From: Terrilactibacillus sp. S3-3 | GTDB taxonomy: Bacteria > Bacillota > Bacilli > Bacillales > Sporolactobacillaceae | NCBI GenBank assembly: GCA_030437565.1 | Contig: CP129291.1 | Span: forward strand, 3,224,001-3,288,000 | Length of the DNA: 64,000 nucleotides | Direction of reading: 5' to 3' | Shown here: piece after piece, positions 1 through 8,756 of the stretch | How the letters are laid out: each line of letters begins with the position of its first letter | How positions within the stretch are numbered: position 1 is the stretch's first letter | The notes under the pieces: generated by a model | The model's input: only the letters and a program-made list of their open reading frames with translations | Told to the model about the DNA's origin: nothing | The model's database searches: none | Program-made: the position numbers and the translations under genes

Positions 1-60
1 ACTCGGCAGAAGCCCCTTTCGAGCGAGAGATTCGATAAGCGGGAGATGAATACCGGGGCT
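1..60 (+). mobile_element. solo IS200/IS605-type left end (relic)
   Basis: The first 60 bases contain CGGCAGAAG, then a C-rich arm, a spacer, and AAGCGGGAGATGA. The same arrangement forms the left ends of the two IS605-family elements here (complement of 35.43-35.49 kb and of 10.36-10.42 kb). No transposase follows; lipL begins about 100 bases downstream. I infer a leftover or miniature left end pointing rightwards. Confidence 0.45.
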
Positions 61-94
61 GGCGATTTCGAGATATACAAACAAATGACTAAAG

Positions 95-127
95 TTTTAC
101 TCGCTTTTCGCGCTAGTTTGCTATAAT
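95..127 (+). promoter_or_regulatory. extended -10 promoter for lipL
   Basis: TGCTATAAT at 119-127 is a perfect extended -10 element; the -35 region (TTTTAC near 95-100) is weak. The same TGCTATAAT lies inside the left end of the IS1341-type element at 35.4 kb, so this promoter may have come with the IS end. It excludes translation from the ATG at 126 and supports the start at 162. Confidence 0.5.
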
Positions 128-161
128 GAAAGTCATGAACAAGAGAAAGGCGCGATACGTT

Positions 162-1004
162 ATGCCATCCATTCTGCACCAGCCAATCTGGCGTGTGATT
201 GACCAAACGACACTCGGCTCGACTTTTGATGGTAAACAATCTTTTGCCATTGACGATACACTGTGCCATTCTGTCGGCAGCGGAGATTCCCCGTGCACGG
301 CTCGTATGTGGGTGCACGATCGAACCGTTATGCTCGGCATTCAGGACACCCGTCTACCGCATTTAGAAGCGGCACTCGAAGTTTTGGAGCAGGCCGGCTA
401 CCGATACATTGCCCGAAATTCCGGCGGTCTGGCCGTTGTTCTCGACAGCGGCGTGCTCAATCTGTCGCTTATTTTTCCTGAACATGACGGGAAACTCACA
501 ATTGATAAAGCCTATCAGGCAATGGTTGATTTTATCCGCAAAATGCTCGCACCCTATTCTATATCGTTTGAAGCACGGGAAATTGCTCGTTCATACTGTC
601 CGGGGCGCTATGACCTCAGCGTAAGCGGAAAAAAGTTTGCCGGTATCTCGCAGAGGCGCATCCGCCGCGGCGTGGCCGTACAAATTTACCTTTGTATCAG
701 CGGAAGCGGCGCCGAACGTGCCCGGCTGATTCAGCATTTTTATGAACGAGGTATTCAGGATGAAAAGACGCGTTTTGTCTACCCGAATATCGATCCGAAC
801 GTGATGGCCTCATTGGAAGAAATCAGCGGGAAGCCGCTCACGGTTCAGCAAATGGCCGGAGCTTTTCTGCAAACGCTCCAGTCTTTCGGCACCGTGGTGT
901 CCGCTCCCCTTTCAGCCGATGAAGCGGAGCGTTTCAATCTTTACGAGCGGATGATCCGGCGGAATGAGAAAGCTTTTCATTTTACCCGCAATGGATTGGA
1001 TTGA
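162..1004 (+). CDS. lipL: octanoyl-[GcvH]:protein N-octanoyltransferase
   Basis: LipL moves the octanoyl group from GcvH to E2 subunits of 2-oxoacid dehydrogenases in the Gram-positive lipoate pathway. The 280-residue product has the lipoyl-transferase fold signature and the motif SYCPGRYDLSVSGKKFAG, in which Cys146 matches the acyl-accepting cysteine (Cys150) of the B. subtilis enzyme. The frame opens at 126, but the TATAAT box overlaps that codon and AGAAAGG at 144-150 precedes the ATG at 162. Length is normal and the frame is intact. In B. subtilis lipL lies near pta and hemQ, which are found here at 25-27 kb. Confidence 0.93.
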   Translation: MPSILHQPIWRVIDQTTLGSTFDGKQSFAIDDTLCHSVGSGDSPCTARMWVHDRTVMLGIQDTRLPHLEAALEVLEQAGYRYIARNSGGLAVVLDSGVLNLSLIFPEHDGKLTIDKAYQAMVDFIRKMLAPYSISFEAREIARSYCPGRYDLSVSGKKFAGISQRRIRRGVAVQIYLCISGSGAERARLIQHFYERGIQDEKTRFVYPNIDPNVMASLEEISGKPLTVQQMAGAFLQTLQSFGTVVSAPLSADEAERFNLYERMIRRNEKAFHFTRNGLD

Positions 1005-1101
1005 TCTTTGCAAAAGCGACCTCTTCTTTTGCAAGACGCAGACGAATAATAATAACGACAAACGATAAATACGAGTTAAAACAACATACAGGTGACACGA
1101 G

Positions 1102-1740
1102 ATGATAAAAATCAAAAAATACGGCCCTTTGCTTCTCGCTGCTTCTTTAATCGGCGCGGGTCTAGCCGGCTGCTCCGAAGCGGATTCGAGCAGCCATGCT
1201 GCCAAAAAAACAGATGAAAAAACGGTCCAAGCGCATAAGACAAAAGACAAAGAGACCGCGAAGAAAAGCACGGCTTCTCAATCCAAGTCAAAAGCGATCG
1301 ACTGGAACGCCCCTTCCGGCGGAGCGTACCCTGCTTTAAAAAAAGGCGAGAACATCTGGCTGGATGTTTCGGTGGGTCAGCAAAAGGTCTATGTGAAAGA
1401 CGGCAGCAAAACGATCTATATAATGATTGCGTCCACAGGCCTGGATACCACACCGGACAATTCAACGCCAAAAGGTACCTACCACATTCAGGCGGAGCGC
1501 GGCACCTGGTTCTACACGCCTAAATACAAGGAAGGCGCCGAGTATTGGGTGTCCTGGAAAAACCACGGTGAATTCCTTTTTCACAGTGTTCCGATGGACA
1601 AGAACCGGCATGTCATCACCGCCGATGCCGAAAAACTGGGACAAAAAGATTCGCACGGCTGCGTCCATCTAACCGTCTCCGATGCCAAATGGATTTACGA
1701 CAACATTCCTTATAACACGAAAGTCGTCATCCGGAGTTGA
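1102..1740 (+). CDS. L,D-transpeptidase (YkuD) lipoprotein
   Basis: Predicted membrane-anchored cell-wall enzyme. Residues 1-24 are a lipoprotein signal ending in LAGC (Cys24), followed by a Lys/Ser/Thr-rich linker to about residue 65. The YkuD catalytic domain fills the rest, with the signature SHGCVHL at residues 184-190 (His185, catalytic Cys187) and an upstream HSVPMD stretch. These enzymes form 3-3 peptidoglycan cross-links or attach proteins to the wall; the exact substrate cannot be read from sequence. AGGTG precedes the start and an intrinsic terminator follows, so the gene is probably monocistronic. Intact. Confidence 0.9.
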   Translation: MIKIKKYGPLLLAASLIGAGLAGCSEADSSSHAAKKTDEKTVQAHKTKDKETAKKSTASQSKSKAIDWNAPSGGAYPALKKGENIWLDVSVGQQKVYVKDGSKTIYIMIASTGLDTTPDNSTPKGTYHIQAERGTWFYTPKYKEGAEYWVSWKNHGEFLFHSVPMDKNRHVITADAEKLGQKDSHGCVHLTVSDAKWIYDNIPYNTKVVIRS

Positions 1741-1767
1741 GAAATCAAAAAAGGAATAACGCGAAAC

Positions 1768-1799
1768 AACGGCCTTTCTCGATAAGGGAAGGCCGTTTT
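1768..1799 (+). terminator. intrinsic terminator
   Basis: AACGGCCTT (1768-1776) pairs with AAGGCCGTT (1789-1797) and is followed by a short T run. It ends the L,D-transpeptidase unit. The rest of the gap to 2049 shows no gene; it holds a T-rich, promoter-like stretch around 1920-1975. Confidence 0.8.
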
Positions 1800-2049
1800 C
1801 ATGCCATCTTTTTTAAAGGATAAGCTCAGGCCGAAAAGATGAACGGGCTTTTTCGGAACAAAGGGCACCCACCTTCAGAAAGGCCCGCCAGCTTGAAAAA
1901 AGTTTAATGTTCTTAGCTCGTAAAAAAGTAAATTTGACGAGTTTTTCCATTACGTTTACCATAGTTCTTATTGAGAATATGAGTGAAAGCTAAAATTTTG
2001 GGTGAGTTCCGCCGGCACAAACTGCAGTTTCAAAAGGGAGATGATGGGG

Positions 2050-2754
2050 GTGCCTTTAAAAAGATACGGCGTTCTGAAAGGCAGGCCGATAGCCACGATG
2101 GCGGGAAAAGGAGATAATCCCCATTATCAAGTGTTGATAAAAGATAAAAAAGGAGTAAGTTATCGGCTGGCAATCAATATTAAGTCCAAAACTTACCCGT
2201 CTGAAGTCTTATATTTTATCAGCAAGGATTTTTTTTATTTGAGAGAGATCGACAGGCTTGCCGAATTGCCCTATGGCTTTACGGCAATAAAAAATAACCA
2301 ACCCGTGACCGGTCTCGATTATATACGGGGAAATCTCCTCGATCCGGCAAAAATGATTCCCCTCCCGGCTGAAGCAAACGGTACGAATAATCTAAACTGT
2401 AAAATTCAGTATTTTATGAGGCTGGGCTGGCCATTCGCAAGAAAGCTGTCTTGTATGCTTTTGGAGATCGCTGGGGGCCCGAAAGAAACCATATCGATCC
2501 CTATTTCGCCTTTTCTCCCGATAATGGGATACACGATCTACACATGAACCAGGGAAATGTCGATGACTATAAAAAAAGATGATGGGATATGGCAGGATGG
2601 CGGCATCCTCATTCACTTTAAAGAAGAACAAAGGTGGATCGCGATCTTTCTAGCCTTTCAATCTCAATCTTGGTGCACCGATGATGCCGGCCATGCCGTC
2701 AAGCCGGTAAAGAATACGGATTTCGAACCTTGCAGCGGCCAGCAGGATAAATAG
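2050..2754 (+). CDS. DUF2278 (YukJ-like) family protein, frameshifted
   Basis: The sequence matches the DUF2278 family, whose members begin MPLKxYGVLKG; here this is MPLKRYGVLKGRPIAT from a GTG at 2050, ten bases after GGGAG. Family signatures continue across three frames: LDYIRGNLLD near 2310-2340, then GDRWGPERNHIDPYFAF, then DDGIWQDGGILIHF and WIAIFLAFQSQSW to 2754. One base seems missing in the T4 run near 2413 and one added in the A7 run at 2567-2573. Function of the family is unknown to me. An intrinsic terminator follows. Confidence 0.8.
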
Positions 2755-2805
2755 AAAAAAGACTGTGAAACCAATTCTGTAAACCATCCAAATCTGTATA
2801 CTTTA

Positions 2806-2836
2806 AAAGCCCGCCCATTAATAGGCGGACTTTTTC
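2806..2836 (+). terminator. intrinsic terminator
   Basis: GCCCGCC and GGCGGAC flank an A/T-rich loop and are followed by TTTTT. It ends the DUF2278 gene. Confidence 0.7.
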
Positions 2837-2899
2837 ATTGAAAAGTTATCCCATCTCATTATAATGAAAGTAAATCAAAAACATCCGGACGGCTATTAT

Positions 2900-3187
2900 T
2901 TACGCGTAACTTCCCCGAAGGCGCCCGTAACGCCGCCCAAAACTTGAAACAAAGGCCCGCAGTTGGTTGACATGATCGCCTTCAACGACAACGAGACATT
3001 CTTCGTCCCTTGACTGCGTAACAAGAAGAAATGACAGCAGTTCGGGTTTTTTTTTGATCTTCTCTACCTTTCCTTTTCCTTGTACATAAATGGTTTGACC
3101 CAGTTTTTCGCAATAGCTGTAGAAATCAATGATTGGCCGCACTCGGAAGGTTTCAGGACGCACCTTGAATGATATGATACTGTTCAT
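2900..3187 (-). CDS. HPr-like small protein lacking the phosphorylatable His
   Basis: A 95-residue product starting at the ATG at 3187, preceded by AAAGGAGG. Length and layout match the HPr fold: a first strand, then FRVRPI where HPr has LHARPA, a helix with an aromatic patch, a KGKVEKIKKKPEL segment where HPr carries NLKSIM around Ser46, a central LLSFL, then a VVVEGD strand and a final helix. The catalytic His15 position is Arg. I infer an HPr-fold protein that cannot accept phosphate from Enzyme I, so perhaps regulatory. Similarity is by eye only. Confidence 0.5.
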   Translation of the reverse strand: MNSIISFKVRPETFRVRPIIDFYSYCEKLGQTIYVQGKGKVEKIKKKPELLSFLLVTQSRDEECLVVVEGDHVNQLRAFVSSFGRRYGRLRGSYA

Positions 3188-3451
3188 GTCATGTTCCTCC
3201 TTTGATGCACAATGTGCCTGAATAATAGCCGGCGCCTGGCGCAGATTACTTTTCTGCCACAGGCGTAGATTCAAAGCTTCTTTCCTTACCGGCTGATTTC
3301 ATTTTAATCCGCGAACCTGAATATAACCTGAAGATTCGACCACAGCAAGCTGGTAAAAGATGGGGCTGCACGCCTCGAAGTAAAAACAGCCTCAAGAAGC
3401 TATGCCTTTTTGTCCATGCACACATCCAGCTTTTTTTCAGCGCCATCTGGA

Positions 3452-4410
3452 TCAGCCCCATTGACCTGGCGGGAGCCTGTTTTTATGCCGTGATATCCCG
3501 TTTCGTGTGAAAAAAAACAGCCAACCAAAGATAACGAACAGCACATAATAAATGCAGAGGACAACGATCGAAAAATTGAGCGTCATATCGCTGCGCAGCG
3601 GCGTGCCGGTAACATACTGCGTCAGATCCATATTGGCAAACAGCACATATTTGACCCAGGCGTATTGTCTCAGCAGTGTCACAATGATCGACGACCCCAT
3701 TGTCAGCCCGATGGACAACCCGATCGCCAGTGCGCCGTTTCGGAAAACGGCGGCGATCGCGCCGGCCAGCGTAACCATCATGACCAGCTGGACACCATCG
3801 AACAAATACATTTTGAGAATGTACCATGTCCAGCTCGTTTCTGTCACTGCACCGTTAGCATAGGTGAGATGGGCCTCCGCCGCCCCGCCGAAACCAAATA
3901 GGGTGCCGCCGGTGAGCCATGATGCGGCAAACAAAATGACCAGACAGGCGATCGCAAACAGCAGCGTGGCCGCATATTTGGATAATAAAATGACAGTACG
4001 GTGAATGGGCCGAATCAGAAGCAGTTTTTGATCGTGCCACTGTCGAACTCGCCGGCAATGGAAGTTGCGACCACGATAATCGTGAAAATGACAATCACCA
4101 GTTCAAGATTATTCGCGACATCCTCCACAAACCCCCATAGTGTCTCGCCTTGTGCGGGTTTAATATTGTGGTCAACGCGGTATTGGTTGATGGCGATTGT
4201 TTTTTTCAGCTGATCCCGGACGGACTTGTCTCCTTTTTCTTTTTGTAATTCTTTTTCCATCATTTGATTTTGCTGAATCAGGCTTTGTTTCCAATGTGGA
4301 TTAGCTTTTGCTGCCGGTTGATTAAACTTAATGACGCAGCCGGCAGCCAGAATTAATCCGATCAGCATGGCGAGCATGATTTTCGTTGCGTTTTTGCGAT
4401 AAATCTTCAT
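3452..4410 (-). CDS. ABC-2 type permease, frameshifted
   Basis: Last gene of the GntR/ABC operon. The N-terminal part (from 4410) has a membrane segment, a charged Gln/Lys-rich loop and a second segment ending in ATSIAGEFDSGTIK, a conserved ABC-2 permease stretch. The frame breaks at the A5 run near 4022; restoring one A continues as LLLIRPIHRTVILLSKY and then the hydrophobic segments down to 3452. The whole protein would be about 320 residues with six membrane segments. It should pair with one of the ATPases just upstream. Confidence 0.8.
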
Positions 4411-4436
4411 GTTTTCATTTTGTGAGGGTGAAAAAA

Positions 4437-5367
4437 TTAGACAATGGCTTTGCCTCCCGTCACTTCTAAAAATCGTTGTTCCAATGTTTTCGTCACGGTT
4501 CGAACCTCGTAAATTTTTATTTTTGAAAGCACGAGTACATCGACAACCACCGGAATTTTGTCATGCTCAACCTCAACCTCGATAAGATCGGGTTCCGGAC
4601 AAGCGGCGGAAACAGCTAGTTTTTCTTTGATGATTTTTGCCGCCAGAGCCCCGTCATCAACTGAAAAAAAACGAACGAGACCGCCGTTTGGCCGAACAAA
4701 ATCACCGACCGTCTCGACGCCAAGCCATTTGCCGTTTTGCAAAATACCGATCCGATCACACATCAGCTGCATTTCCGACAGTAAATGGCTGGAGACAATG
4801 ACCGCCACCCCTTCACTCGCAGCCAATTCATGAAGATACTGACGCAAATCGCGGATGCCCGCCGGATCAAGGCCGTTTGTCGGCTCATCGAGAATCAGTA
4901 CGGACGGCCGGTGCAGCAGCGCCTGGGCGGCCGAGGCGCTGGCGCATGCCGAGCGAATAACGCTTCACTTTTTCATGAATCCGATCGGACAGCCCGACGA
5001 TCCGTGTCACTTCGGCAATCCGTGCTTTATCGATCCCCGGGATCATCCGCGCATAATGCAAAAGGTTTTGGTAACCTGTCAAGTATTTGTACACTTCCGG
5101 GTTTTCGACGATCGCACCGATCTGGCGGATCGCCTGTTTATAAGCGCTTTTAATGCTGTGTCCCTGAATCAAAATGTTGCCCGAAGTCATCTTCATCAGT
5201 CCGACAATCATCCGGATCGTCGTCGTTTTACCCGCGCCGTTCGGGCCAAGAAAGCCAAATACTTCGCCGCCATAAATTTCAAAACTTAGGTCATCGATAA
5301 TTGTTTTATGGCCGATTTTCTTTGTCACATGCTCCAGTCTGACCGCGGGTGTCCGATTCTCAGTCAT
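4437..5367 (-). CDS. ABC transporter ATPase (second), frameshifted
   Basis: Cytoplasmic nucleotide-binding subunit. Start MTENRTPAVRLEHVTKK at 5367; Walker A GPNGAGKTTT, signature YSLGMRQRLG, and after a frame break near 4930-4940 the Walker B LILDEPTNGLD and switch His (SSHL). The C-terminal tail resembles ATPases that pair with ABC-2 permeases. The start overlaps the stop of the preceding ATPase by 8 bases, which suggests translational coupling. Raw sequence runs from the first ATPase into this one without a stop, but I ascribe that to an indel in the first. Confidence 0.85.
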
Positions 5368-6055
5368 ACTTTTTCGCCATCCATTCCACAAGGCTAAGGT
5401 GATCGTTATCGCGAATATCGTCAACACTTTGCTTTGCTTATCCAAAATTTTGCCCTCTTTGATCAAGACGACAGTATCGAGCAGCGGTTCGATTTCTTGC
5501 AGTTCATGCGTCGTGATCACCACGGTCTGCTTTTCGAGATCAATAAAAGAAATCAGTCCTTTAATAATGGATTGACGCACCATCGGGTCGAGCCCGGAGA
5601 GCGGTTCATCCATCAGAATATACGGGACATCGCGGGCCAGCGTCAGCACGATTTTCAGCCGGCCGCGATTTCCTTTTGAGAGATGCTTCACCTTCTTTTT
5701 TCGGTCAAGCTTCATAAAGTCCAGTATCTCTTCCGCTCTTTCCCGGTTAAAGTCTTTGAACGTGTCATTATAAAAATCAACCGTTTGCTTGACTGTAAAA
5801 AAGGAATAATAGGCATCGAGTTCCGACAAATAGGATAACTTCGTGCATATCTTCCGATCGGCGATCACACCGTCGACAAGCACCGTTCCTTTTGTCGGGC
5901 GAATCAATCCGGCGATTAATTTCAATGTGACTTGACTTGCCGCTGCCGTTCGAACCAATCAGTCCGACAATCTGGCCAGGTTCAATCGTTAAATTGACAT
6001 TAGTCAGCGCCTTGGTCGTTAAATAACGTTTTGATACATTTTCCAGCTGAATCAT
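5360..6055 (-). CDS. ABC transporter ATPase (first), frameshifted
   Basis: Begins MIQLENVSKRYLTTKALTNV at 6055, overlapping the end of the GntR gene by four bases. Walker A GSNGSGKS is followed by an indel near 5937, after which TLKLIAGLIRPTKG, signature LSKGNRGRLK, Walker B ILMDEPLSGLD and the switch region TTHE follow. The native end appears to be LSLVEWMAKKYD with a stop at 5360-5362, reached after restoring one A near 5430. About 230 residues. The layout resembles YtrB-type ATPases in YtrA-controlled operons. Confidence 0.82.
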
Positions 6056-6435
6056 TTATCCGCCCTCCCCGTTTTTTCAAAAAATTGCTTTAATCCGTCG
6101 ATCATTTCCACTTCCGAATATCCCATCTCTTTCATCTCTTGCACAAATCCGGAAATATGCCGTTCTTTCAATCCTTCTCTCATATTCTGCAAGATCTTCT
6201 GATCGGCGGTAACAAAAGTGCCCTGGCCTCTTTTCTTCTCTACGATCCCGCTCTCTTCCAATTCGCGATAGGTACGCTGGACGGTATTGGGATTGACGCC
6301 CGATTCAATTGCCAGGTCGCGAACCGACGGCAGCTTATCGCCGCTCCCCAGTTCGCCTCTGATAATTTGGTGTTTGATCCGCTCGCTGAGTTGAAGATAA
6401 ATCGGTGTTGCCGGGTTGAATGATTCCGTCATCAC
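6052..6435 (-). CDS. GntR family regulator, YtrA subfamily
   Basis: An intact 127-residue regulator. The winged helix occupies residues 1-75, with YLQLSERIKHQIIRGEL, DKLPSVRDLAIESGVNPNTV and the wing KKRGQGTFV. The short C-terminal part lacks a large effector domain, as is typical of YtrA-type GntR proteins encoded with ABC exporters. It lies inside the operon, overlapping the stop of the first permease and the start of the first ATPase. The dyad at 7326-7365 over the operon promoter is the likely autoregulatory operator. In B. subtilis YtrA responds to cell-wall-active antibiotics; the signal here is unknown. Confidence 0.9.
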   Translation of the reverse strand: MMTESFNPATPIYLQLSERIKHQIIRGELGSGDKLPSVRDLAIESGVNPNTVQRTYRELEESGIVEKKRGQGTFVTADQKILQNMREGLKERHISGFVQEMKEMGYSEVEMIDGLKQFFEKTGRADK

Positions 6436-7201
6436 GACACCTCGATTTTCCGATTGACGATCCAGGCAGAAAGATAAAATAAGATAGCCGCGAGCAGAAA
6501 ATTAAAAACATAATCGCCGATATAGATGCTATACTGCAGTCCCCCTACCCCGTCTTCGGGTAGCCAGTACTTCCATACCGATGGCGGGATCGTCCCCCAG
6601 TTCGTCAGAAAGCTTAAAACACCGGCATTCGCGATCTTTCCTAATAAATAAGGCAGGATGAATAACCCGGCAATGACGATTGCCCACACCCACTTTCCCA
6701 GCCGCGTCTTTACCAGCTGATACAGGCACCAGAAAAACAAATAAACGATACTAATGAAGATCGCAATCAGATAAAGGTGAAAAATCACAAAGAAACCGCT
6801 GCGGTAAAGGTGGACTTCCTCAGTCAAGCGGATAAATTTGTTGAAATTAATGAAATAACCAATCCATGTATAAGCGCAGCTGATGACCATTGAAACGGTC
6901 ATATAGAGAATCCCGCTAACCCATTTAGCAGCAAAAGCGACCAGGCCGGCAGCGGATTGTGCAGCCACAGATGAAGCGTCTTCCTTTCGAGAAATAAATT
7001 CACAATCATATAACCCAAGAGATAAAAAACATGCGCTAATATGGTTAAAAAACCAAAAGCAACGACGACATCCGTACTTCCCTGGCGGATGGCTTGATAC
7101 ACAACAATCGAATAAAGGGAAAGTTGTAAAATCAGAACGCTGAAAAATCCCAGGCTTCCTAAACGCATTTCTTTTTTTACCAACGCGAACCAAGCCTTCA
7201 T
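6432..7201 (-). CDS. ABC-2 type membrane protein (first operon gene), frameshifted
   Basis: First gene of the GntR/ABC operon. From ATG 7201 the product starts MKAWFALVKKEMRLGSLGFF, and after an indel near 6925-6945 continues as AAKWVSGILYMTVSMVISCAY to 6432. It is about 255 residues with six or seven hydrophobic segments, with no Walker motifs. The GntR gene starts at its stop codon. Similar membrane subunits are found in YtrC/YtrD-type operons. The transported substrate is unknown. Confidence 0.78.
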
Positions 7202-7325
7202 GAACGTCTCCTCCTTAACTCCTCATCAAGCATCTGTCTTCGTCTTAGGTATTGCCGGCCTTAATTCTGAGGCGACATCTCTCAACTTAATAGCCGATCA
7301 TCCTTTTTTGAATCACCGAGAAAAA

Positions 7326-7376
7326 AGTGTACCCGTGTACTAGATATATAGTACACAGGTACACTGCTAAAGTCAA
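7326..7376 (-). promoter_or_regulatory. promoter and dyad operator of the GntR/ABC operon
   Basis: On the minus strand TTGACT (7371-7376), 17 bases and TACTAT form a vegetative promoter. Over it lies a 40-bp dyad: AGTGTACC(C)GTGTACT on the left mirrors AGTACAC(A)GGTACACT on the right, spanning 7326-7365. The half-sites resemble the AGTGTA...TACACT operator of B. subtilis YtrA. Binding would block the -10 region. No gene lies between 7202 and 7460. Confidence 0.8.
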
Positions 7377-7387
7377 GCTGGATTTTA

Positions 7388-7413
7388 TAAAAAAAAGACG
7401 CGGGTCTCCGCAT
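7388..7413 (-). terminator. intrinsic terminator after tatC
   Basis: Read on the minus strand, GCGG-AGAC-CCGC is followed by GTC and a run of eight Ts. It lies about 50 bases after the tatC stop and just before the ABC operon promoter. Confidence 0.65.
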
Positions 7414-7460
7414 CCTTAATGTTTATTTTTTTTACCTTGATCACCGGAAACCGCAGCCGT

Positions 7461-8202
7461 TTACTTCTCGTCTTTCCCCAATTTCCGGCAAACGATCCGT
7501 GAAATCACAATGCTGATTTCATAAAGCATGATCAGCGGCAATGTCACAAGAATATTCATCGACAGTTCCGGAGGGGCAATCACGCCGGCAATAATAAACA
7601 AGATTAAATAAGCATATTTGCGAACTTTCGATAAGATCACGGGGGAAATCAAGCCCAGGCGAGTCAAAAACAGCACAAGCACCGGCATTTCAAAAAACAG
7701 CCCAAACGGAAGCGTCATCTGCATTAAAAAATGAAAATATTCGGTAATGCCGATTGTCGTCTGAATATGCAAGATGGTATTCAAATGCAGCATAAAGTGC
7801 AGCGCCATTGGAAAGACAACAAAATAGCCGAACACACACCCGGCAAGAAACAACACCACAATAAACGGAATATACGCTAAATTCGCCCGCTGTTCCCGCT
7901 CGTACAAACCCGGCCTCACAAACGCCGCCCAGATCTGGTAGTAGCAGCACAAGCGGAGAGGCGACAATCAAAGCCAAAATAAAAGCAACGGTCACATATA
8001 GATTGACCGGATCGGTGACGCGAAAAGCATTCATGCTAATCGCATCATGATGTTCGGCGCGCTGCAAGAAAAGAATCAGCGGCTTAGTAAAAACAAAACC
8101 AATGACCAAGGCGGCAGCAAAACCCGCCGCACAAGTGATCAGCCGCCGCCTCAATTCTTTGACATGCATTTCAAGGCTCATCCGTTCATCTTGGGGGATC
8201 AT
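7461..8202 (-). CDS. tatC: twin-arginine translocase subunit TatC, frameshifted
   Basis: Integral membrane core of the Tat protein-export channel, which binds the RR signal. N-terminal part: MSLEMHVKELRRRLI, then two membrane segments. The frame breaks near 7933 (one extra base), after which the TatC signature YYQIWAAFVRPGLYEREQRA appears and the rest of the six-segment protein runs to KLGKDEK at 7461. The ATG at 8202 overlaps the tatA end by 17 bases; an ATG at 8181 is also possible. Together with tatA this is probably the exporter for the Tat-signal peroxidase EfeB encoded divergently. Confidence 0.92.
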
Positions 8203-8464
8203 GCTGCAAAGCCGGCTCCTTCCCCTCTGTCGTTGCCGCACTTTGCGCAATACCGCTGCCTCGAGCCGCCGATTGGCCCTGTGCTCCGGCCGGCACGGAT
8301 TTCTTTTCTTCTGCGTCTTTCGAATCATCCCCAAGCAGGCCGCTGGTCGCTCTCTTGAATTCCCGCAGCGTCTGCCCGGCTGCCTTACCCAGCTCCGGCA
8401 ACTTCTTCGGCCCAAAAACAATCAAAACGACTCCTATGACTGCCAAGCTTCCCGGACTCAACAT
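8186..8464 (-). CDS. tatA: twin-arginine translocase subunit TatA
   Basis: A 92-residue protein with the TatA pattern: a short N-terminal membrane helix (LSPGSLAVIGVVLIV), hinge FGPKKLPELGKAAG, an amphipathic helix (LREFKRATSGLL) and a long charged, Ala/Gln-rich tail. GGAGG precedes the ATG at 8464. TatA forms the size-adapting pore with TatC, encoded downstream with overlap. A Fur-like box lies 80 bases upstream, suggesting iron control. Intact. Confidence 0.92.
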   Translation of the reverse strand: MLSPGSLAVIGVVLIVFGPKKLPELGKAAGQTLREFKRATSGLLGDDSKDAEEKKSVPAGAQGQSAARGSGIAQSAATTEGKEPALQHDPPR

Positions 8465-8540
8465 CCTTCATTCCTCCGTTTCTATATTAAAAGCATAAAA
8501 ATACAATGAATGCGTCAGCTATCATTATGTTAATTGAAAT

Positions 8541-8555
8541 TGATTTTCATTATCA
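8541..8555. promoter_or_regulatory. Fur box upstream of tatA
   Basis: TGATTTTCATTATCA matches the 7-1-7 Fur consensus TGATAATNATTATCA on the complementary strand at 13 of 15 positions. It lies about 80 bases upstream of tatA; the divergent efeUOB operon has a perfect copy. Confidence 0.7.
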
Positions 8556-8717
8556 TTGTTAGTTTAAGATACACTGCCGTTCGTGTCAACCCTTGTAATG
8601 AGAATAAGCAGCCAATTTTAACTTGTGAACTACCCACCACTTAACCAACCTTACGGTCTGCTTGAAGTGGGGGCTTCTCGACTTATCGTTACTTTTACTA
8701 GCTAACGAAAAATGACC

Positions 8718-8756
8718 GAGCTAACCCTCTTGTTCCAAGAGTTTTTTTTTTTTTTT
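8718..8756 (+). terminator. hairpin plus T15 run at the IS right end
   Basis: CTCTTG-TTC-CAAGAG followed by 15 Ts forms a textbook plus-strand terminator pointing into the tnpB 3' end. On the minus strand the same sequence is A15 plus a hairpin in the region expected to encode the 3' guide RNA scaffold. It would block read-in transcription from the tatA side. Confidence 0.6.

Noticed and set aside
3246-3461. Minus-strand gene between the ABC permease and the HPr-like gene
   Set aside because: Basic, Cys/Arg-rich translation with no recognisable features; looks like chance open frame.
4885-5958. A natural fusion of two ABC ATPases
   Set aside because: The joint reading frame loses the expected C-terminus of the first ATPase; restoring one base gives a proper end with an 8-base overlap.
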